A DNA stretch of 64,000 nt from Brachypterus glaber (taxonomy: Eukaryota; Arthropoda; Insecta; Coleoptera; Kateretidae), in assembly GCA_958510825.1 (NCBI GenBank), contig OY294044.1:40398791-40462790 (forward strand). The letters run 5' to 3'. The translations under genes and the position numbers were made by a program. Shown piece after piece: positions 12,212-21,371 of the stretch (position 1 is the stretch's first letter; every line of letters begins with the position of its first letter). The notes under the pieces are model-generated. The model was given only the letters and a program-made list of their open reading frames with translations, was not told the origin of the DNA and did no database searches.

Positions 12212-12485
12212 GAATTTGATGAATTCAGTTATTCAGAAGGAAGTGATTATGTTCCCTCAGTCGCTGACTACTCAAGTTCAACATCAGATTGCTCTGATGG
12301 AGAAAGAATAGCTGAGGATTTAATAAACTATAGTGAAGTATCTAATGAAAACATAGCCGATGATCTAATAAACTATAGTCAGGTATCTAATGAAAACATA
12401 GCCGATGATCTAATAAACTATAGTCCAGGTATCTAATGAAAACATAGCTGAGGATCTAATAAACTATATTTATATAGGTATTTAA
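12212..12485 (+). pseudogene. Duplicated exon, three repeat units, frameshifted
   Basis: It starts after TATATTTTAAG in the same phase as the exon at 11459 (EFDEFSYSEGSDYVPS...). It has three 15-residue units, then an extra C at about 12424 (TAGTCCAGG against TAGTCAGG) shifts the frame just before the end. The start is acidic and serine-rich, typical of a disordered region. Confidence 0.5.
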
Positions 12486-12514
12486 TTTTTAATTTTATTA
12501 ATATTAAACTAAGG

Positions 12515-12710
12515 TCTGTCTCTGTATGTCTCTGTTTGTCTCAGTCTGTCTCTGTCTGTTTATCTCTGTCTGTCTCTGCGTGTCTCTGTGCTGTCTTTGT
12601 CTGTCTTTGAATGTCTCTGTCTGTCTCTCTGTGTTTCTGTCTGTCTCTGTCTGTCTCTGTTTGTTTCTGTCTGTCTCTGTATCTCTCTGTCTGTCTCTGT
12701 CTGTAGTTAC
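12515..12710 (+). repeat. (TCTGTC)n-type microsatellite
   Basis: Nearly continuous CTGTCTCTGTCTGTCTCTG variants. It lies at the same place relative to the duplicated block as a shorter GTCTGTCTG after 11905. Frames here (C/L/S/V-rich or D/R/Q/T-rich) are artefacts. Confidence 0.9.
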
Positions 12711-13227
12711 GAATTTTTCAAAATTGTCAAAAATCGTCCTAGACAAAAAATTCTTGTATTTAAATTTGTTTCATGAAGAAATAAGCAACTTTTTTTAAAA
12801 TTCCAACAAGTGCAAAAAATATACTTCCCGCATATTTATTAATTTATTTAATATACACTTTAATGGGGCTTATTAAAGTAAATTAATAATATTAATATAG
12901 AAACTATCTAATAAAAAGCTATGATCTAAAAACTAAAGAAAAATTAATAAAAACTAAAATGTAAAAACTAAAGACTAATTAATTATAATTATATAAAAAA
13001 CTATACAGGAAAACTAAACATTTATTAGAGGTCTCTACATTAAATAACGTCTTATTAATTTTTCTGTTAAAATTGATAACGATGAGGTAGACTGTATTTT
13101 TTAAATAGTTATTTGTCGGGTATTATAAAAATTATAATTATTATTAGGTAGGCTAGATTAGCGAAATTTTAGCAAAAAAACATTCCCGTATTTAGATCAG
13201 ATTACTTCATAGTTAATTCTAAATATA
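12711..13227. other. AT-rich stretch with a repeat edge
   Basis: 12725-12795 matches the left edge of the dispersed repeat at 2560. The rest is AT-rich and carries no gene that I can support. Confidence 0.5.
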
Positions 13228-13791
13228 CAGAGCGCTACAAAAGTCACCCCCCCCCCCTCTTAACTTTTGAAAGATTTAAGATAACATATATTTGATACTT
13301 TCAGCTCTTAAAATGTGGGCAGGGGGCCTTGGGGGACAGTTCTATAATTGGAAAGGGGAATCGTGTGATACATCATTTTAAAGCTTATGTAATTCTCCAT
13401 TTCTATAATTGGAAAGGGGGATCGTGTGATACATCATTTTAAAGCTTATGTAATTCTCCATTTCTATAATTGGAAAGGGGGATCGTGTGATACATCATTT
13501 TAAAGCTTATGTAATCCTCCATTTAACAGTATATTTTTGTTTTTTTTAAACATTTTTTTTTGGGTTTACAATAGGGTTGAAAATGAGTTTTTTGTCAAAA
13601 TTTCTTGAAAAAACAATCCCCTTCCATTAAAAAAAAAGTCCCCAAGGCCCCTGCCCACATTTTAAGAGCTGAAAATATCAAATGTATGCTAAAAGATAGT
13701 TTTAGTTGTCCTATTTAAGAGTTTTAAAATTGAAGTCAATATATCAACTCATTCAAAAGTTAAGAGGGGGGGTGACTTTTGGACCGCTCTG
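13228..13791. mobile_element. TA-flanked inverted-repeat element with internal 61-bp tandem repeats
   Basis: Terminal inverted repeats begin CAGAGCG and continue CAAAAGTCACCCCCCC then TCTTAACTTTTGAA on both sides, with TA at 13226-13227 and 13792-13793. TA duplications suit a Tc1/mariner-type MITE. The interior holds three direct copies of a 61-bp unit (from 13341, 13402 and 13463; TCTATAATTGGAAAGGGGGA...). Inner arms (AAGGCCCCTGCCCACATTTT and its complement) extend the foldback. It is non-coding. Confidence 0.85.
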
Positions 13792-13855
13792 TATATTTTT
13801 GTCACTTTTGTTTTTCCACTAGCTATAATTCTAAACTGAATTATTTTAATTTAAA

Positions 13856-14270
13856 TGCGAGAATTTTAGAAAAACAAGAACCTACAGTAGACATTTAAAA
13901 AATAATCACGCATCAGAAGTTGAAGTTGAAAATATATTTTCAAATAGCAAAAATAGCAAGGAGAGCTCTTGACCTTTTTAGGAATAAAACTAATTTTGAC
14001 CTTTTTATTAATAAAGATGCAATTAGACCAAAACATATGTCCACAATGATCGATAAAAAGGATTATTACCCATGTATATACTGCAAAGGTCTCTTCAAGA
14101 GGTCTTATTTAGGACGTCATACAAAAAAGTGTGCGATAAAACAAACAAACGACAAATTATCAAAAAAGAAACTTATTAGCGAATCACAGACAAACGTTGC
14201 TTGTGCACTAGATGCAACAAATGTAATTTCAAAGTTAAGGGTTAAGAAAAAGGTATTTATAAAAATGTAA
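13856..14270 (+). pseudogene. Zinc-finger exon of a Crypton-like tyrosine recombinase gene, frameshifted
   Basis: The first segment reads CENFRKTRTYSRHLKNNH, the second half of a C2H2-type finger; its first Cys is lost at the broken left edge next to the TA-flanked element. After SKNSKE (about 13965) the frame shifts, and RALDLFRNKTNF continues in the frame used to 14270. A second finger is intact: CIYCKGLFKRSYLGRHTKKC (about 14075-14135). Then come TNVACALDATN and ISKLRVKKKVFIKM. This order (finger 1, short helix, finger 2, then a LRVK..VF-type segment) is one I know from many uncharacterised arthropod proteins whose C-terminus is a phage-integrase-like domain. The next part of the protein is missing and the composite element B follows directly. 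Confidence 0.65.
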
Positions 14271-14283
14271 TTTAAAAATTATC

Positions 14284-15260
14284 GAGGGGCTGACCGCGTC
14301 TGAAATTTGTACAAAAGAGGTCCTTTTTGCAAAGAGTTCCTCTGAGTTACTTCGGAGTTCCTCGGAGTTCCTCCAGAGTTCCTCCGAGTTCTTCGGAGTT
14401 CCTCCGAGTTCTTCGGAGTTCCTCCGAGTTCTTCGGAGTTCGTCCGAGTTCTTCGGAGTTCCTTCGAGTTCCTTGGGAGTTCCTCTTAAGGAACAGAGTT
14501 CCTCTCTGGAAGGGGTAATTTTTGGCAAATAAGCCGTAGAAATTACCGCTATACAAGCAATACTGCCAATAAGGCACCCTCAAAAAAAAAGCTTTGTCCC
14601 TTACGGGTTCAACCAAAACTTGGCGCCCCTACAAAAAAAAAAAAGAAATTGGCGCCCAAAAAAAATACCTTCATGAAAAAAGCTTTGTCCCTGACAGTTT
14701 GAACCAAAACTTGGCGCCCCTTCAAATAAAAAAATGAAAAATGGCGCCCCAAATTTACCTTCAAGAAAAAAAGCTTTGTCCCTGATATGACACGGAAAAT
14801 TGGCGCCCCAAAATTACCTTCAGGAAAAAAAGCTTTGTCCCTGACGGTTTCTACCTACTACCAAACTTGGTACCCCTTCAAAAAAAAAAAAAATTGACGC
14901 CCTAAAATAATTTACTTTCAGGAAAAAAGCTTTGTCCCTGATGATTTCTACCAAACATGGCGCCCCTGCAAAAAAAAATGGCGCCCAAAGGTAGGATATT
15001 TTGATAAGGTGTTTGTAACGGCTCATCTAGTTTGAAAATAAAAACGTTAATCTGCATGGGTAATAAATAATAATTGTTTCTGACCGCGTCTGAAATTTGT
15101 ACAAAAGAGTTCCTTTTTGCAAAGAGTTCCTTAAAGTTCCTTCGGTGTTCCTCCGGAGTTCCTCCAGAGTTCTTAAGAGTTCCTCGGAGTCCCTCCAGAG
15201 TTCTTCAGAGTTCCTTCTGAGTTCCTATGGCTTGTACAAAAGATTTCGTCGCTGACCCCT
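14284..15260. mobile_element. Composite minisatellite element, copy B, inside the recombinase gene
   Basis: The left end is GAGGGGCTGACCGCG (14284) and the right end GCTGACCCCTT (about 15251-15261), an imperfect inverted pair. Inside are a GAGTTCCTCCGAGTTCTTCG minisatellite (14335-14510), about five units of the roughly 87-bp GGCGCC repeat (14580-14995), a second CTGACCGCGTCTGAAATTTG module (about 15081), and a second GAGTTCCT tract (15110-15230). Both flanks carry AATTAT (14277-14282 and 15265-15270), a possible but offset target duplication. Copy A is in the opposite orientation. The (A/C)AGGGG-like ends resemble hAT termini, but no 8-bp duplication is clear. Confidence 0.7.
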
Positions 15261-15340
15261 TGAGAATTATGAAATATTCTAAATTATGCTCTATGCCTCT
15301 AAATAAACACAGAGTCTCTCTCTCTAAAAAAAACATTTAG

Positions 15341-15771
15341 GGCACCCAGTTTGGCCGCCCAAATAGGCAAATCATTAAAAGAAGTTTGTGATGAATTTAA
15401 ACATTCCATATGGAAAGAGTCATACGGGTTTAAAATTACTTCCGAAATAAAAAAGAAAGAGCAAATACAGAATATTAACATTTTTAAGAGTTTAATTGAA
15501 GAACGCTGGAATACAGAAGTATCTTCTGTAGCAAATAAAGATTTAACTGAAAAACGTTCCAACAAACCCTAGTAAATGACATAAAAAAAATTCGTGATGG
15601 CGTGTTAAGGATAGCTAATAACTGCCAAGAACACCTTCTGAATAATACAAATGATGTAGAGGCTTACAAATTACTTGTACATTCTTCTTTAACTTTGTTA
15701 ATTTTATTTAATAGACGACGGATTGGAGACATGCAGTATTTATATTTTAGACGAACAGAATAGTGGAAATG
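15341..15771 (+). pseudogene. Tyrosine recombinase domain, N-terminal part with box I arginine
   Basis: After an acceptor-like TTAG (15337-15340) the frame encodes APSLAAQIGKSLKEVCDEF and then IEERWNTEVSSVANKDL to TAG at 15570. A frameshift there leads to NDIKKIRDGVLRIANNCQEH (from 15575), then LVHSSLTLLILFNRRRIGD (about 15680-15730), ending at TAG (15760-15762). NRRRIGD is where I would place the catalytic Arg of box I in the phage-integrase fold; this segment is characteristic of the two-finger Crypton-like family. At least one frameshift and one nonsense codon make it a pseudogene. Its continuation lies at 16569-16899 beyond a minisatellite. Confidence 0.65.
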
Positions 15772-15837
15772 GTCTACACACTTTTTGTCACACTTCCTTT
15801 GCCTTTCCTCACCTCTAGCAACTCCAGAATACTTCTG

Positions 15838-16203
15838 TGCATTCGTATGTATTATTAAACACGTTTGCGCATAAACATGTTTCACCAATCTTTACTGGGC
15901 ATAATATATTTGTATATCTTTGCCAGAACACTTTTGCTTATTCGTATGTATTATTAAACACTTTTGCGCATAGATATGTTTTACCAATTCCTACTGCGCA
16001 TGATATATTTGTATATCTTTGGCAAAACACTTTTACGTATTCGTATGTATTATTAAACACTTTTGCGCATAAATATGTTCCACCAATCCTTACGCATGAC
16101 ATATTTGTATATGTTTGCCAGAACACTTTTAAGCATTTGTATATATTAATAAACTCTTCTGCGCATACTTACGTTTGTATAAGCAGTACTGCGCATCGTA
16201 ACT
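15838..16203 (+). repeat. 99-bp minisatellite, three full units and a partial one
   Basis: Units begin TTCGTATGTATTATTAAACA (about 15841, 15940, 16039) and include TGCGCATAA and ATATTTGTATATCTTTG. The period is divisible by three, so a frame stays open through it on both strands (SYVLLNTFAHK..), but I see no reason to call it coding. It lies between two pieces of the recombinase pseudogene. Confidence 0.85.
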
Positions 16204-16568
16204 GGTGACCGACAATTTTTTTTGATTGAAATGGACATAAATCATTATTAAAATTACAAAATACAAGGCTTTGCCTATAAACTAATAAAAAGACTTCACA
16301 GTGGCGTGTATTTGGTTATATTGCTAATATCTCCAGAAGTATAGGTGCTACCAAAAAATGGTTTTTATCTTTTTTATGGTAAATTTTATTACCTTTCTAT
16401 ACATGCCAAAATTATAATTGAACGATAAAATTTTTTAAAAAAATACCAAAAATTAACTTTTTTTGGTCCCTTCGACCCCCTTCTCCCCTACCCACATACC
16501 CTAATTTCAATCCCGGCCGAGATATTCACTACGCAAATATACCCTCCAAATTTGGTGGGTAAATATTG
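16204..16568. other. Non-coding stretch between recombinase fragments
   Basis: No domain was found in any frame. It may be an intron or a separate repeat. A C-rich phrase (GGTCCCTTCGACCCCCTTCT) sits at about 16465-16485. Confidence 0.4.
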
Positions 16569-16899
16569 GCAAGGACAGTAGGGCAGTTGTGATTTTAATT
16601 CCAGACATTTTACAAACATTTCTTAATACACTACTCAAAACAGAAAGAACTTTATTCCCAAAGACAACGACTACATATTTGCTATCCCAGGTAGCACCAT
16701 TAAGTGGGGAAAAGGAGACATTTCGATAAGAAAGCTAACCAAGAAAATTTGGAAAATCCCATCGCCATTTCCAGTAATAAATTAAGAAAGCAAATAGCAA
16801 CTGTCATGCAAATACTTTAATTTATCAGAAGAAGAATCTAAACAGTTTGCAAACTTTATGGGGCACACCCAGAAGACCCATAATGAATTTTATGAGTAA
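16569..16899 (+). pseudogene. Tyrosine recombinase domain, C-terminal part with H..Y box
   Basis: The pieces read GKDSRAVVILIPDILQTFLN, then (frameshift about 16660) KDNDYIFAIPGSTIKWGKGD and SIRKLTKK, then (frameshift about 16750) ENPIAISSNKLRKQIATVMQ, then (frameshift about 16817) NLSEEESKQFANFMGHTQKT and HNEFYE followed by TAA (16897-16899). The end has the form expected of tyrosine recombinases: an xxLRK box, MGHT with the late catalytic His, and a Tyr in EFY a few residues on. Together with NRRRIGD at 15720 this identifies the domain. Three frameshifts show it is dead. The intact stop after FYE suggests that the true C-terminus is present. Confidence 0.7.
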
Positions 16900-17463
16900 A
16901 TTAATATACACACACGGAGACACCTACACATAGACATAGACATAGACACACGTAGACAAATACACACACATGCGCGCGGGTATTTCTACGGAGTGGTGCC
17001 ACTAAGGTATTTTGTGTACCGCGTTATAGTATTTTAACTATCAACTATACCTACATTAACATTTTTATATATATTTGGTATCGTTGAAAAGACTGCGTTA
17101 AATGATGGTAAATTTAATGGCAGATTGTTTTTTTTTTTAGAAACAAAATATCCCGAACCATTTTACTTTATCGATAATGTATTTATAAATATTAAAAAAT
17201 ATAAAATCCATTAATTTAAATTTATAGATAGAAAAATTATTAAGTAATGTTTTTAGTAATAAAATTATTAAAAATACAAAACATTTTTTATTCATAATTT
17301 ACAGGAAGTAGATTTTATAATATATTTTATTTGTTAACTCCACCGTGTGTTATATATTTTTAAAAGTAAGGTACGACAAAATTTAAGTGGCACCTCTCCA
17401 TACACGCACAAGTCCTATAAAGGTTGAATGTTTGAATAAACTTTATTACTCCTTGGATTTAGG
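16900..17463. other. Non-coding stretch with (CA)-rich tract
   Basis: A degenerate (ACACAY)n tract lies at about 16908-16975. The rest is AT-rich, with no gene seen. The left end of the following non-LTR element is somewhere before 17464 and cannot be fixed. Confidence 0.45.
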
Positions 17464-18217
17464 TTGCCGGTAGATATCTATCAAACCGCAAAGGTATCAA
17501 AGTTGCTGCTTCTTATGGAAAAAGGTATACCCGTGGAATATATCTACCCTCATTTATCACAAATCAACTTTGACAACTCGCTCCTTAGGAATGATCTACA
17601 TCAGACAATCCAAAACTCGCTTCCTGATACTTTGCCATCAAACACTAGTACAAGCTTGTCAGAATTCAAAAAACTTGTAGGAGTCCCACTACAATGCTAC
17701 TATCAAAACGTTGGAGGAATGTCAACAAAGCTCAACGAATTTCAACAAGCTGTTAGTCTCTCAACGTATGACGTTATAATAATAACAGAGTCTGGGCACT
17801 CTGATAAAATATTCGACGGTGAAATCCAAATTCCGCAATATGACACTTTTCGAAGCGACAGAAACATTTTAACTAGCACAAAATCCAGAGGAGGAGGGGT
17901 CTTAATTCTAACAAAAGTAGAACTTCGTGCAAAAGCCATCCCAATAACAACTGTCTCCGTGGAGCAACTTTATGTAGAAATAAAAATAAACAACGATTCC
18001 TAGATTGTTGGTGGCGTATACATACCACCTGCATCACCCACACTTTCTTATGATGATCACTGTTCAACGATGGAAGATATCTCTCTGGTACATCCAGACT
18101 CAAAGTTAGTTGTCTTTGGAGACTTCAACTTACCTGATGCCCGTTGGAAAATTCGTAATAATTTAATTTATGTCGAAAGTAACTCGACATCAACCACTAC
18201 TTTAGCTGACACTTATA
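17464..18217 (+). pseudogene. Endonuclease domain of the non-LTR element, first part
   Basis: The frame includes LQCYYQNVGGMSTKLNEF, DVIIITESGH (catalytic Glu), a STKSRGGGVLILTK segment, then a nonsense TAG (18001-18003), after which the same frame continues with VGGVYIPPASP and VVFGDFNLPDARW (the Asp-Asn pair of the endonuclease). These motifs in this order are the exonuclease/endonuclease/phosphatase fold of Jockey/CR1-type elements, which nicks the target DNA. The frame is cut in its TLADTYNFLN segment by the Penelope-like insertion and resumes at 19795. Confidence 0.85.
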
Positions 18218-18318
18218 ATTTTTTAAATATTTTAGATTTTAATCTTTCACGGCCATTAAGATATAAAGAACTTTCACTTTCGGGTTTAGACCGTGTTAAT
18301 GGATTTTCACTTTCCCAC

Positions 18319-18350
18319 GTTTCGTCTCTTACTACTAGAGACATCTTCAG
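18319..18350 (-). ncRNA. Hammerhead-like ribozyme core in the Penelope-like element (left arm)
   Basis: Read on the minus strand: CTGAAGA, one extra T, GTCTC, a 9-nt loop, GAGAC, then GAAAC. CTGANGA and GAAA are the two conserved hammerhead boxes and GTCTC/GAGAC makes a 5-bp helix II. Penelope-like elements are known to carry hammerhead ribozymes. The helices that would complete the fold were not resolved, and the extra base before helix II is a weakness. Confidence 0.5.
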
Positions 18351-18393
18351 GGATTAATCTGAAACTAAGTTTCGAATCAACTTGTGTCACTAT

Positions 18394-19485
18394 TTATGAC
18401 GCGTTGTGGTTATTCACCCGTGACGAGGTTTTTCCTATCAAAGACTTCCATATTGCAGGTAAGTGGTAACCAGTGTCCCGATTGATATTGTTAGGATGCT
18501 TGATGATTTCTATCGATTCCCGTATCTTCCTTGGCATTTTTCTGTTTTCTGTTAATATTTGTTTTGTTTCAGACAAATTGATTTTATGACCTGTTTCATG
18601 TACATGTTCGGCTACTGCCGATAAGGAAATTTGTTTCTTTCTTATATTGCGCTCATGCTCTTGAAGTCTTGTAGAAATTTTTCTCTTAGTTTCACCTATG
18701 TAAACAGTACCACAGGAACAGGGTATTTTATATATGCCTTCTGAACTCAGGGGTATTTTGTCTTTTGTTGAAGTCAAACATTGACCTAATTTTTGGTTGG
18801 ACCGAAATATAGGCTTAATATTTGACTTCTTCAAAAGTTTACCTATTTTATCCGTGATACCGCTTACATAGGGAAGTATAACTTGTGTCTGTCTGTCATT
18901 GTCACTATTGTCCTGTTGTTTGGGTCTGGGATTTCTGTATTTGTATATGGTCTTATTAATGTCTTTTTTGGTATAACCGTTCATGGTCAAGGCTTTGGTT
19001 AGTTTAAGGAGTTCTGTGTCTAGGGAATTCTTGTCTGAAATCATGAAAGCCCTATGAACAAGTGAATTAACTACCGAGCGTTTTTGAGAGGGATGGTGAT
19101 GTGAAAATGCGTTTAGGTATCTGTCAGTGTGGGTTTTCTTCCTGTATACCGAGTGTCCTATTGAGCCATTTTCCGTTTTGTAAACCAAAACGTCCAAAAA
19201 GGGAAGTGATCCGTTGTTCTCAATTTCCATTGTAAACCGTATATATTTATGTTGGGAATTGAGGTGATTTAGAAAACCTTGAAGGCTTTCCATGCCATGG
19301 GGCCAAATAGCATAGACATCGTCTACGTATCTGCGCCAAATTTTAGGTTTTAATGGAAATGACTCAATAGCTTTTTTCTCGAAGTATTCCATGAAAGCAT
19401 TGGCCGCAGGGGGTGATAATGGGGATCCCATTGCGGCGCCTGACACTTGTTCATAGAACTCTCCCTGTATCAGAAAACAAAACAA
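18394..19485 (-). CDS. Penelope-like reverse transcriptase (C-terminal part) with GIY-YIG endonuclease
   Basis: A 363-codon open frame without stops. Residues about 9-26 are FYEQVSGAAMGSPLSP; YVDD, the catalytic Asp pair of the palm, is at 53-56. A thumb and linker follow (LPFLDVLVYK, about 94-103). The GIY-YIG nuclease starts with EGIYKIPCSCG (GIY at 250-252), then VYIGETKRK (YIG at 262-264), and Arg in STRLQEH; the active-site Glu is not assigned. The C-terminus is about 95 residues after YIG. Family proteins are usually twice this length, so the N-terminal half of the RT is missing. The first residues (MFCFLIQ) come from the inverted junction and are not native. An open frame in a truncated copy suggests a fairly recent insertion. 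Confidence 0.9.
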   Translation of the reverse strand: MFCFLIQGEFYEQVSGAAMGSPLSPPAANAFMEYFEKKAIESFPLKPKIWRRYVDDVYAIWPHGMESLQGFLNHLNSQHKYIRFTMEIENNGSLPFLDVLVYKTENGSIGHSVYRKKTHTDRYLNAFSHHHPSQKRSVVNSLVHRAFMISDKNSLDTELLKLTKALTMNGYTKKDINKTIYKYRNPRPKQQDNSDNDRQTQVILPYVSGITDKIGKLLKKSNIKPIFRSNQKLGQCLTSTKDKIPLSSEGIYKIPCSCGTVYIGETKRKISTRLQEHERNIRKKQISLSAVAEHVHETGHKINLSETKQILTENRKMPRKIRESIEIIKHPNNINRDTGYHLPAIWKSLIGKTSSRVNNHNAS

Positions 19486-19693
19486 ATATTAACAGAAAAC
19501 AGAAAAATGCCAAGGAAGATACGGGAATCGATAGAAATCATCAAGCATCCTAACAATATCAATCGGGACACTGGTTACCACTTACCTGCAATATAGAAGT
19601 CTTTGATAGGAAAAACCTCGTCACGGGTGAATAACCACAACTCGTCATAAATAGTGACACAAGTTGATTCGAAACTTAGTTTCAGATTAATCC

Positions 19694-19725
19694 CTGAAGA
19701 TGTCTCTAGAAGTAAGAGACGAAAC
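19694..19725 (+). ncRNA. Hammerhead-like ribozyme core in the Penelope-like element (right arm)
   Basis: Plus strand: CTGAAGA (19694-19700), T, GTCTC (19702-19706), loop, GAGAC (19716-19720), GAAAC (19721-19725). It is the inverted twin of 18319-18350. The loop differs by one base (TAGAAGTAA here, TAGTAGTAA in the other arm), while boxes and helix are unchanged. Confidence 0.5.
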
Positions 19726-19794
19726 GACGGAAATTGAAAATCCATTAACACGGTCTAAACCCGAAAGTGAAAGTTCTTTATATTTTTTAAATAT

Positions 19795-21371
19795 GTTGCA
19801 AATCAATACAATACCAAACAACAGCAATGTCTATCTTGATCTGCTATTCTCTAGCTTGCCAAATATAGATATAAGACTACCTGTAGACCCCCTAATAAAA
19901 TACTCAAATCACCACGTTGCTTATTGCTTTGATATCTATATTGAACATAAAAGTAACTCTTTAAATTATTCGGAATTCTATCAGGATTTTAAAAATGCAA
20001 ACTACATTTAGCTTAACGATTACCTGTCAAATTTCGATTGGGACCATATCTTTCTTAATTTAAGTATAGAACAAGCTACCAACTTATTTTATGAAATACT
20101 TTACTGCGGAGTATCTCTATATGTACCAACCAAACGTTATAAGAAAAACAATTTTCCCAAATGGTTTAGCTTTAACCTTCAAAAACAAGTCAAACTAAAA
20201 AAAGCCGCTCACATAAATTACAAAATTTTCTCGAAACTTAGAGCTAGATGCAAAGAACTGTCTAAAATCTGTTACGATAACTACATACGTAAAATGGATT
20301 TTAACCTCAAATCAAATCCCAAGAAATTTTGGCAATTTGTTAACGACAAAAAACAAACAAACTTAAGACCTACTTTAATGCACCTAGATGACTCGTCAGC
20401 CTCAAGCCCTCAGGAAATTTCAAATTTATTTGCGGAATACTTTTCTACCGTTTATTGTAGACACGATAATTCTAACCCCGAGACGATGTTTACTGAAGAT
20501 TCTGGTTGCAAAACACATAACATCTCTTTAAAGACAATTTCCCCAACCGATGTCCACAAAAAAATTAAACAAATACCCAATAAATACTCCTCTGGACCTG
20601 ACGGAATCCCCAATGCGTTACTAAAAAAATGTATTTGTAGCCTATCAAAACCGCTGTCGTTACTTTTTAATTTATCATATAGTGAAGCTGCGTTCCCAAA
20701 GATTTGGAAACGCAGCTTTATTATACCGATATTTAAGTCAGGTGACCGTAACAACATAAGAAACTATCGCGGAGTCTGTATACAATCCAATATACCAAAG
20801 ATGTTTGACAGCTTAGTCTACGATCAACTAAGCTTTGTATGTAAACCCTATATTATAATCCAGCAACATGGGTTTTGTTCAGGCAGATCTACAACCTCAA
20901 ACTTGCTTCTATACAAGACGAAGATTTTAAACAATATATCCAAAGTCTCTCAAATCGACTCTATATACACCGATTTTGCCAAAGCGTTCGATCGAGTAGA
21001 CCAAGTGTTGCTAATAAAAAAGTAAATTTTGGTTTCTCCCTCAAATTAGCTGAATGGGTTTGGAGTTTTGTATCAGGTCGTTGTCAGAGTGTAAGAATTG
21101 CTGGTTGTATTTCTCAAATTATAGAGGTCACATCTGGCGTAACTCAGGGCTCTCATTGTGCCCCATTATTTTTTCTTATATTCGTTAACGATATAATACT
21201 AAATGTGGAGCACAGTGATTGTATTATGTTTGCAGATGACCTAAAAGTATTTCGCGAAGTAAAATCCCAATCGGACATGGTCTTACTCCAAAACAACTTA
21301 AACAATATTTATCTGTGGTCAGTTAATAATAACTTAGAACTTTTTATAAGTCCTTAGTAAGATCGAACCTA
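19795..21371 (+). pseudogene. Non-LTR element: end of endonuclease and reverse transcriptase
   Basis: It resumes with FLNMLQINTIPNNSN and LDLLFSSLPN (end of endonuclease) and contains a nonsense TAG (about 20009-20011). The reverse transcriptase follows: YSSGPDGIPNALLKK (about 20583), NYRGVCIQSNIPKMFD (about 20765), QQHGFCSGRSTTSNLLL (about 20860), YTDFAKAFDRVD (about 20965; catalytic Asp), a frameshift in the A run near 21015, TSGVTQGSHCAPLFFLIFVN (about 21130) and MFADDLKVF (about 21228; catalytic Asp pair). After NNNLELF the thumb is deleted: the frame jumps to KSLVRSN, which normally lies some 150 residues further on. It is then cut by the TA-flanked insertion. Confidence 0.85.

Larger units (their letters stand above)
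11148..12520 (+). repeat. Tandem duplication of an exon-containing block (about 0.75 kb)
   Basis: About 11148-11905 and 11918-12520 align in order: the 3' end of the preceding exon, the intron phrase TGGTAACGCTTTTCGATAAA, GAGCCATAAGACATT, an acceptor (TTTTAG or TTTAAG), then an exon beginning GAATT. The exon starts are 753 bp apart (11459 and 12212). Confidence 0.85.
18231..19781 (-). mobile_element. 5'-truncated Penelope-like element with inverted 3' end
   Basis: The insert is flanked by a 13-bp perfect target duplication ATTTTTTAAATAT (18218-18230 and 19782-19794). The coding strand is minus. About 311 bp of its 3' end (18262-18572) is repeated in inverted orientation at 19471-19781, so the unit is bounded by inverted repeats. 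The open frame (18394-19485) enters the inverted copy only at its artificial first codons. Truncation lies just upstream of the FYEQVSGAAMGSPLSP motif of the reverse transcriptase. Partial copies with inverted pseudo-LTR arrangements are common for this class. Confidence 0.9.

Noticed and set aside
12504..12798. Cys/Leu/Ser/Val-rich frame and its antisense Asp/Arg/Thr/Gln frame
   Set aside because: Simple (TCTGTC)n sequence.
15837..16208. 123-codon frame through the 99-bp repeat
   Set aside because: No domain, repeat-driven, and located between fragments of a dead gene; kept only as a low-interest finding.
17873..18103. Antisense frames over endonuclease and RT regions (also 20452-20757, 30396-30593, 35307-36737)
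   Set aside because: They are shadows of better supported coding frames on the other strand.
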